A stretch of 12,276 nt of DNA from Candidatus Heimdallarchaeota archaeon (GTDB lineage Archaea; Asgardarchaeota; Heimdallarchaeia; Heimdallarchaeales; Heimdallarchaeaceae), in assembly GCA_030628305.1 (NCBI GenBank), contig DAOVRE010000018.1:1-12276 (forward strand), read 5' to 3'. Both the position numbers and the translations under genes were made by a program. The notes under the pieces were generated by a model. It was not told the DNA's origin, did no database searches, and saw only the letters and a program-made list of their open reading frames with translations. Of this stretch, positions 8,128-12,276 are shown piece after piece. Every line of letters starts with the position of its first letter. Within the stretch, counting starts at the first letter, position 1.

Positions 8128-8676
8128 ATGAAGAAAAGACATATTTGCATGCTTCTTATAACAATTATTATCTTAGTTATTCCTACACAGATTTTTGCTT
8201 TATCTCCAACAATAACTAAAAATGAAACTGATGGAACAGTTTACAAAGTATCTGCCAATTACTCTAATACTTACATAAACGGTTCCTTTTTCGAACTATA
8301 TATGGAAGTGGAAGCTGTTACTTTTGGAACTTTGGAAGGTGTTATTGTAGCTTTCTATGATATAGAAGTAGATATTTCTCTTTCAGGAGATACATACCTT
8401 CGTAATGGTAATACTTCTCTCTTAGATATAAACATCGAAGGGGGGAGTAGCTCATCTACTGTTTTGTTTAATCTATCAGACATAACAGATGACAACTTTC
8501 AGCTTACGACACACATTCATTTTAAAGGGAATAATACTCAAGGAGATGATCCTAGTTATGGTTTTATTTGGGTTCTTGGTTTTGTAAAAGTAAAAGAAGC
8601 AAGTGCGAGTATTATATTACCTATATTAGCAGTTTTGAGTATAGCATACATAGCAAATAAAAAATGGAAGAAATAA
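8128..8676 (+). CDS. Small secreted beta-rich protein with C-terminal membrane anchor
   Basis: I choose ATG 8128 (182 residues) over the in-frame GTG at 8119 because GGTG lies 6 bases before it and the signal peptide then starts with the usual MKKR. The segment ICMLLITIIILVIPTQIFA is a Sec signal core with likely cleavage after IFA. The mature part (~130 residues) alternates polar and hydrophobic residues like a beta-sandwich and has at least five N-x-S/T sequons (KNET, NGS, NTS, NLS, NNT), typical of N-glycosylated archaeal surface proteins. The end is a membrane helix (ASIILPILAVLSIAYIA) with an NKKWKK tail, so the domain probably stands outside the cell tethered by its C-terminus. The anchor layout matches the upstream propeller protein. 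The family is not recognised. Confidence 0.75.
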   Translation: MKKRHICMLLITIIILVIPTQIFALSPTITKNETDGTVYKVSANYSNTYINGSFFELYMEVEAVTFGTLEGVIVAFYDIEVDISLSGDTYLRNGNTSLLDINIEGGSSSSTVLFNLSDITDDNFQLTTHIHFKGNNTQGDDPSYGFIWVLGFVKVKEASASIILPILAVLSIAYIANKKWKK

Positions 8677-8725
8677 CTATTTTTCTTTTTTTTACTTTTT
8701 GTTTATTTAATAAAAGAAAATAGTT
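8675..8725. terminator. Bidirectional terminator between convergent genes
   Basis: AACTATTTTTCTTTT (8675-8689) pairs with AAAAGAAAATAGTT (8712-8725), a 14-pair stem with one bulged T and a T-rich loop. It overlaps the stop of the secreted-protein gene and ends 4 bases before the stop of the oxidoreductase gene on the other strand. The plus strand carries long T-runs, and the minus strand carries TTTTCTTTTATT, so both transcripts could end here. Confidence 0.6.
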
Positions 8726-8728
8726 TCT

Positions 8729-9661
8729 TTAATCCTTAGCAGCTACTGTAATAACAACATTTCCCTTTTTGTGTCCTTTATCGACATACTTGTGAGCTTC
8801 CACCATATCCTCCAACAGGTAACTTCTATCTATGAACGGTTTAATCTTCTCCTTCTCAATTAGATTTCTAAGGAAGGTCATTTTTTCTGTTGTTTCTGAA
8901 GTCATTGATTTTGCTGTAAGAAAGATTCCTTTTGGTTTTAGTACGCTTTTGCATTTTTTGTTTGAAACCTTGACTACTGTTTCAAAAACAACATCATAAA
9001 CCTCACCACTTTGAGTAAAGTCTTCCTTGGTGTAGTCAATTATTTTATCTGCTCTTAATGATTTCACCATTTCTATTTTATCGGTACTGCAGACTCCAGT
9101 AACCTCAGCCCCAAAGTACTTAGCTAGTTGTACTGCATAGCTACCCATACTTCCAGAAGCGCCATAGATAAGAACCTTCTGTCCTTTCTGGATATCTGTT
9201 TTTCTAAGAATATGTAATGATGCCATTCCTGCAACAGGAACTGCAGCTGCTTCCTCGTATGTTAAATTTTCAGGTTTTATTGCTACAACTCCTTGCTTCC
9301 ATTTTTCAGGAACACATACATACTCAGCATAAGAACCTTGTTTTAACATTGTAGTAGATCCAAAAATTTGGTCACCTTTCTTAAACAGTTTAACATCTTT
9401 ACCAACGGATTCAACGTCCCCAGCAAATTCATAACCCAGTATAGGTTTTTTTGGTTTTCTGACACCATAAAATAATCTTAATACTAGAGTAAAAAATTTG
9501 GAATCTGGGTGTTTACCCTTTCGTCCGTTCACTACTGCAGCATTTACAGTTGTCACATACACTTTTACTAGAAGTTCATTATCCTTGGGAATAGGTTTCT
9601 CTATATCTCTTAATTCGAGAACTTCAGGTGGACCATACTTTTCATAAATAATTGCTTTCAT
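8729..9661 (-). CDS. MDR-superfamily NAD(P)-dependent quinone oxidoreductase / alcohol dehydrogenase-like
   Basis: The 310-residue protein has the medium-chain dehydrogenase/reductase layout: an N-terminal GroES-like catalytic domain ([15 protein letters not shown]..., [15 protein letters not shown] at 76-90) and a Rossmann cofactor domain with [15 protein letters not shown] (166-180), the quinone-reductase-type glycine motif. The catalytic-zinc Cys/His ligands and the structural-zinc four-Cys lobe of true zinc alcohol dehydrogenases are not evident, so a zinc-free quinone or enone reductase using NADPH is the best reading; the substrate cannot be told. The protein ends in the family's [12 protein letters not shown]. 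Homologues usually run 320-335 residues; the stretch around 250-260 looks about 20 residues short, which trims a loop rather than the core. It is probably cytosolic. The ATG sits at the edge of a perfect palindrome, a possible operator. Confidence 0.85.
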   Translation of the reverse strand: MKAIIYEKYGPPEVLELRDIEKPIPKDNELLVKVYVTTVNAAVVNGRKGKHPDSKFFTLVLRLFYGVRKPKKPILGYEFAGDVESVGKDVKLFKKGDQIFGSTTMLKQGSYAEYVCVPEKWKQGVVAIKPENLTYEEAAAVPVAGMASLHILRKTDIQKGQKVLIYGASGSMGSYAVQLAKYFGAEVTGVCSTDKIEMVKSLRADKIIDYTKEDFTQSGEVYDVVFETVVKVSNKKCKSVLKPKGIFLTAKSMTSETTEKMTFLRNLIEKEKIKPFIDRSYLLEDMVEAHKYVDKGHKKGNVVITVAAKD

Positions 9662-9677
9662 TATTGTTTCAATAATG
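9659..9677 (-). promoter_or_regulatory. Palindrome covering the oxidoreductase start, candidate operator
   Basis: CATTATTG (9659-9666) and CAATAATG (9670-9677) are perfect 8-base inverted repeats with a 3-base spacer, and one arm contains the ATG. A TATA-like TTTTTAAAAC lies at 9691-9700 on the minus strand, so the palindrome would span the transcript start, a common repressor position in archaea. It could instead be an RNA hairpin hiding the start codon. Confidence 0.45.
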
Positions 9678-9690
9678 TTATAGGATTTTA

Positions 9691-9700
9691 GTTTTAAAAA
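9691..9700 (-). promoter_or_regulatory. Possible TATA box for the oxidoreductase gene
   Basis: TTTTTAAAAC on the minus strand is centred about 35 bases before ATG 9661. This predicts a transcript start near 9670 with a leader of about ten bases and no Shine-Dalgarno, consistent with near-leaderless archaeal transcripts. Confidence 0.35.
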
Positions 9701-9728
9701 TCTATATGCAAATAAATGCTGAAGGACT

Positions 9729-10097
9729 TCATAAGAGAAATCCTGTACTTGAATAGTAGATAGTTAGTGCATTAAAGACAAAGCTTACTGTGAGTAAAAA
9801 TACATCAAAAGGCTTATACCCTTTTATTCCAGCAAGATTAAAGAGAATAAAGAAACTGGCTATGACGATGTTTACTATACTATTAGCAGGAAATCCCAAT
9901 ATCAAAGATAGGAAAACCATAACAATTGGAATCACCATTATCACTGCCATTCCAAACCATACTATCTGACCTATCTTCTTTCCTTCTATTTCTCCAGGTG
10001 TTAATTCCCCTGCAAAAATTCTTAGCACATCACCTAACAAATAACACAACATACATGCTACCCATAAAATTGAAAGTATTATATTCAAATCTTCCAT
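9729..10097 (-). CDS. Four-helix membrane protein, DUF6326-like
   Basis: The 122-residue protein has four hydrophobic helices at about residues 6-28, 44-67, 73-92 and 97-117. The arrangement of a first helix followed by a short polar loop ([15 protein letters not shown]), then a second helix with [12 protein letters not shown] and [19 protein letters not shown], resembles the DUF6326 family of small integral membrane proteins of unknown function. The family assignment is by recollection of pattern. No catalytic or metal-binding residues stand out. The start is ATG 10097; a GAGG (10112-10115 on the minus strand) lies 14 bases upstream, rather far for a standard site. The stop is TGA. It follows the zinc-ribbon gene by 65 bases and precedes the oxidoreductase by 67. 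Confidence 0.7.
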   Translation of the reverse strand: MEDLNIILSILWVACMLCYLLGDVLRIFAGELTPGEIEGKKIGQIVWFGMAVIMVIPIVMVFLSLILGFPANSIVNIVIASFFILFNLAGIKGYKPFDVFLLTVSFVFNALTIYYSSTGFLL

Positions 10098-10162
10098 ATT
10101 TATATCAAAAACCTCTATTGTGAAGTGATTGACATTATTCTTTAAACTTCCTCAATGAATTC

Positions 10163-10675
10163 TTATCTAGATTTTTTTCTTCTTCCGAATAGTATCCAAA
10201 TAATCGTGGTTGTTAACCAAATTACTCCAAAAATTAGTGCAAAGAGAGCAGGAACTAACCCTGCCATCCCTGACATCCAAACATTAAATGCTAATGCTGT
10301 GACTATACTAAGAATTAAGAAAATTAATCCAGAAAAAATCATTAATAATGTTAGAAAAATATTAGGTGTGCTACGTCCTGTGCGATATAATCCAGAAACT
10401 AAAGCATTTTTTGTAGCACCTGAACGACTTTTAGCTGTTTCAGAGAAACTAGCTTTTATGTTATATTTGCTGAAATCGTCACCACAATCATCACAAAAGA
10501 GATTATTTATTGAGTTCTCTAGATTGCACTTCGGACAGAAAAAAGTCTGTTGTTGTACTGAAGCAGTCTTCGAAGAGATTTGTTCTCCATTGACCAAACT
10601 AATTCCACATACCCTACAAAATTTATCATTAAATGTAATTACAGAACCACAATTGTCACAAACTACATTTGACAT
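10163..10675 (-). CDS. Double zinc-ribbon protein with two membrane helices
   Basis: I start this at ATG 10675 (170 residues); a GTG four codons upstream (10687) is possible but has no ribosome site, whereas a TATA box centred 30 bases before the ATG predicts a leaderless transcript. Numbered from the ATG, two treble-clef-type zinc ribbons follow each other: C6-x2-C9 with C20-x2-C23, and C47-x2-C50 with C61-x2-C64. A polar linker leads to two membrane helices (~106-129 and ~139-164) and a basic tail, RRKKSR. Such zinc-ribbon/TM proteins are common in archaea and usually have no known function; the ribbons probably face the cytoplasm and bind protein or nucleic acid. The ribbons and helices are clear, the function is not. 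The long plus-strand open frame across this gene is its antisense shadow. Confidence 0.8.
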   Translation of the reverse strand: MSNVVCDNCGSVITFNDKFCRVCGISLVNGEQISSKTASVQQQTFFCPKCNLENSINNLFCDDCGDDFSKYNIKASFSETAKSRSGATKNALVSGLYRTGRSTPNIFLTLLMIFSGLIFLILSIVTALAFNVWMSGMAGLVPALFALIFGVIWLTTTIIWILFGRRKKSR

Positions 10676-10700
10676 TTCAAAAATCACATTCTATTCTGGA

Positions 10701-10709
10701 GATATAAAG
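10701..10709 (-). promoter_or_regulatory. TATA box for the zinc-ribbon gene
   Basis: CTTTATATC on the minus strand is centred about 30 bases before ATG 10675. That spacing predicts transcription starting within a few bases of the ATG, which supports a leaderless message, the ATG over the upstream GTG, and a promoter independent of the peptidase gene. Confidence 0.5.
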
Positions 10710-10736
10710 TTTTTGTAATTTTTATTTTAAGGTCAT

Positions 10737-11930
10737 TTAGATATTCATTTCAGATAGGTCTAGAACAGTAGCAATTGTTGCTTGTGTTATCTTCTTCATA
10801 AATTCAAAATCGAGTTTGTCAATAGTATCTGCTTCAGTGTGGTAATACGGATAGCGAAAATTCGCTGTATCTGTAATCATTAAAGCGGGAATATTTTCTC
10901 TCCAGAAAGGTGCATGATCTGATCGAAGTGTATCCGATAACCATTTAGCAATCTTCTCGAATCTTAGGGGAATTCTAGCCCACAAATATGGAAGCTTAAT
11001 ATCTTCGAGCTTACATTTCTTACAGAATAATTTTCCTAGTTCCTTTGAGTTCTTATCACTAACAACTGAAATGAAATCACCAATTATTTTGCGAGATTTT
11101 ACCTTGTAAGATGGGAAAAATATTGGATGCATTAATGGAGGGAGAAATTGAGAGTTTCTTCTTTTACTTGTATAACCAATTGTTTCTAGATTAATTACAC
11201 CTATGATTTTCTTATCATCTTCAATAGCTTTCTTAACCCAATAATCACTCCCTACAAGTCCGAGTTGTCCAATCCAAGAAGTTCTCGTAATATGTAATCT
11301 ACTTTCTATAATGTATTCACAATATTTCTTTTCTGAATCAGTTAAATCATCCTTGATCTCATCATATGATTTTTCCCAAGACTCTAGCATGGGTTTACCT
11401 TTTGATAACCTTACTGACACATTGAAAAAGAATTTCTTAATCATTTTATGAGAATGATGAGAAGTATAACGATAATCTTTATCAATAATTCCTAACTCTA
11501 ATCCCCTATCCCTGTACAGTTGAACTAATGTTGGATGCAATTCTTCTAGAGTAAAACTGATAAAACGAACACTCCCAACATTTTTTTCAGAAGCTAAGAC
11601 TCGTGCTGCTTCCAACATTGCTGCGATTGCTGAACCATTATCATTGGCTCCAGGAGCATTTCGTACGGTATCATAATGACTAGTAACCAAAATTTCAGGT
11701 TTAGTACCATCTCCCATAAATCCTTCAATATTTCTAAAAACCATATCAGTACCTTCAACTTCGAAGGTTTGTTCATTTGTGTTTAAGCCATATTGTTGAA
11801 ATTCAGACAGGATATAATCAGCAGTTTTATTAAGTTTTTCAGGATTTACAATATGATGTTTTATACCCTCTATTTTCAAAACATGTTGATACATTCTCTC
11901 AACATCAACTTTATGTATCATATCATTCAT
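10737..11930 (-). CDS. M28-family zinc metallopeptidase with ~93-residue insertion
   Basis: The 397-residue protein carries the M28 dizinc aminopeptidase motifs in order: SHYDTV (H85, D87), GANDNGSA (bridging D97), FTLEE (catalytic E129, ligand E130), INLETIGY (ligand E249, where many members have Asp), SDHAPFW (338-343) and YYHTEADTIDKL (ligand H364). All metal and catalytic residues are present, so it should be active on peptides with a free N-terminus. In standard M28 enzymes FTLEE is followed almost at once by GL-GS; here GLVGS comes only at 224-228, so residues 131-223 are an inserted, charged, largely helical segment. I believe some archaeal relatives share it. There is no signal peptide, so it is probably cytosolic. 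MNDM offers a second ATG (M4). There is no clear Shine-Dalgarno; an AT-rich TATA-like stretch 30-40 bases upstream suggests a near-leaderless message. Confidence 0.85.
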   Translation of the reverse strand: MNDMIHKVDVERMYQHVLKIEGIKHHIVNPEKLNKTADYILSEFQQYGLNTNEQTFEVEGTDMVFRNIEGFMGDGTKPEILVTSHYDTVRNAPGANDNGSAIAAMLEAARVLASEKNVGSVRFISFTLEELHPTLVQLYRDRGLELGIIDKDYRYTSHHSHKMIKKFFFNVSVRLSKGKPMLESWEKSYDEIKDDLTDSEKKYCEYIIESRLHITRTSWIGQLGLVGSDYWVKKAIEDDKKIIGVINLETIGYTSKRRNSQFLPPLMHPIFFPSYKVKSRKIIGDFISVVSDKNSKELGKLFCKKCKLEDIKLPYLWARIPLRFEKIAKWLSDTLRSDHAPFWRENIPALMITDTANFRYPYYHTEADTIDKLDFEFMKKITQATIATVLDLSEMNI

Positions 11931-11956
11931 TTTTGTATCAATTAACCTACTTTCTA

Positions 11957-11970
11957 TAATATTTATTTTT
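11957..11970 (-). promoter_or_regulatory. Possible TATA region for the M28 gene
   Basis: The minus strand reads AAAAATAAATATTATAG in the stretch roughly 27-42 bases before ATG 11930. Archaeal spacing would give a leader of around ten bases. The exact box is ambiguous because the stretch is all A/T. Confidence 0.3.
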
Positions 11971-12032
11971 TTCTATTTTTAAAATAATTTGAAAGCGAGT
12001 TTCTCTTATATCAAAAAATGCTAGTTGTTGCA

Positions 12033-12042
12033 AATTGCAATT
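12033..12042. promoter_or_regulatory. Palindrome in the divergent promoter region
   Basis: AATTGCAATT is a perfect 10-base palindrome, immediately preceded by an overlapping TTGCAA (12028-12033), itself self-complementary. It lies between two divergent genes, where a shared regulator could bind. Only its position and symmetry support this. Confidence 0.3.
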
Positions 12043-12120
12043 AGAACTTGTGATGTGAGTTTATACACTTAAGAACAAAGTTAATAAAATAGAGGCTTAT
12101 TTTTTCTAATTCATAATCCT

Positions 12121-12128
12121 TTTATAAA
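12121..12128 (+). promoter_or_regulatory. TATA box for the secreted protein at 12167
   Basis: TTTATAAA is a near-consensus archaeal TATA box. It predicts transcription from about 12150, just before the GGAGG ribosome site (12151-12155), which lies 11 bases before the ATG. Confidence 0.55.
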
Positions 12129-12166
12129 AAAAGAAAAAAGGTTCTAGCTTGGAGGATAAATAGATT

Positions 12167-12276
12167 ATGAAGAAATTAAAAATTCTAATGGTGCTTTGCG
12201 TCACAATATTAATCTTGAACCCTCTTTCAATTATTGAAGGAGTAGAGAGTCATATCGATAGACCCTCTATCACAAT
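12167..12276 (+). CDS. Secreted protein, N-terminal signal peptide only (cut by window end)
   Basis: The frame starts at ATG 12167 behind GGAGG at 12151-12155 and remains open for 36 codons to the window end. It begins MKKLKILMVLCVTILILN, a typical Sec signal with two to three lysines and a hydrophobic core; cleavage could fall near IIEG-VES. The mature domain is out of view, so no function can be given. It is divergent from the M28 gene. Confidence 0.65.
   Translation, partial: MKKLKILMVLCVTILILNPLSIIEGVESHIDRPSIT

Noticed and set aside
9926..10123. Plus-strand open frame of 65 codons
   Set aside because: It is antisense to the four-helix membrane protein and has no recognisable protein character.
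10155..10718. 187-codon plus-strand open frame
   Set aside because: It is antisense to the zinc-ribbon gene, whose four CxxC pairs and two membrane helices show the true coding strand.
1..12276. CRISPR array, tRNA, rRNA or transposase gene
   Set aside because: No regularly spaced repeats, cloverleaf or transposase motifs were seen on either strand.

Overview
The window looks archaeal. Bases are AT-rich (roughly one third G+C by eye). Several genes have T/A-rich TATA-type boxes about 25-40 bases upstream and either near-leaderless starts or GAGGTGA/GGAGG ribosome sites. Three products are secreted or surface proteins with a signal peptide or a C-terminal single membrane anchor ending in a lysine-rich tail. 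A soluble M28 peptidase and a zinc-ribbon/membrane protein also fit. An Asgard archaeon is my best guess from this gene style, but no universal marker is present, so this is inference.

Region 1 (1-5065), defence-like. The window opens inside the last 50 codons of what I read as a prokaryotic viperin (radical-SAM ddhNTP synthase). After 39 bases comes a 1531-residue protein with a perfect Shine-Dalgarno. It has an N-terminal NERD (PD-(D/E)XK-type) nuclease domain, a central STAND-type P-loop NTPase and a long helical/TPR C-terminus, the effector-NTPase-sensor layout of antiviral STAND proteins. The pair appears to form one transcription unit ending at a hairpin plus T-tract inside a larger nested inverted repeat.

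Region 2 (5211-7802), surface protein. One 863-codon reading frame encodes a signal peptide, seven FG-GAP/VCBS calcium-loop repeats (a seven-bladed beta-propeller), a beta-rich Ser/Thr-rich domain and a C-terminal membrane anchor. It is interrupted by one in-frame TAG at 6327-6329 between blades 4 and 5. The frame is intact on both sides, so this is a recoded or read-through amber codon, a fresh nonsense mutation, or a sequence error.

Region 3 (7803-8725) has a spacer with short repeats and a reverse-strand coding-like remnant, then a small secreted, membrane-anchored protein. It ends at a bidirectional hairpin terminator shared with the convergent gene.

Region 4 (8729-11930, minus strand) carries, in transcription order, an M28 metallopeptidase with a large insertion, a double zinc-ribbon two-TM protein, a four-TM DUF6326-like protein and an MDR-family quinone oxidoreductase. 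They point the same way, but several seem to have their own promoters, so a single operon is not certain. A divergent region (11931-12166) leads into the start of another secreted protein cut by the window end.

The most promising system is the viperin plus NERD-STAND pair. The second most interesting item is the amber codon in the propeller protein.
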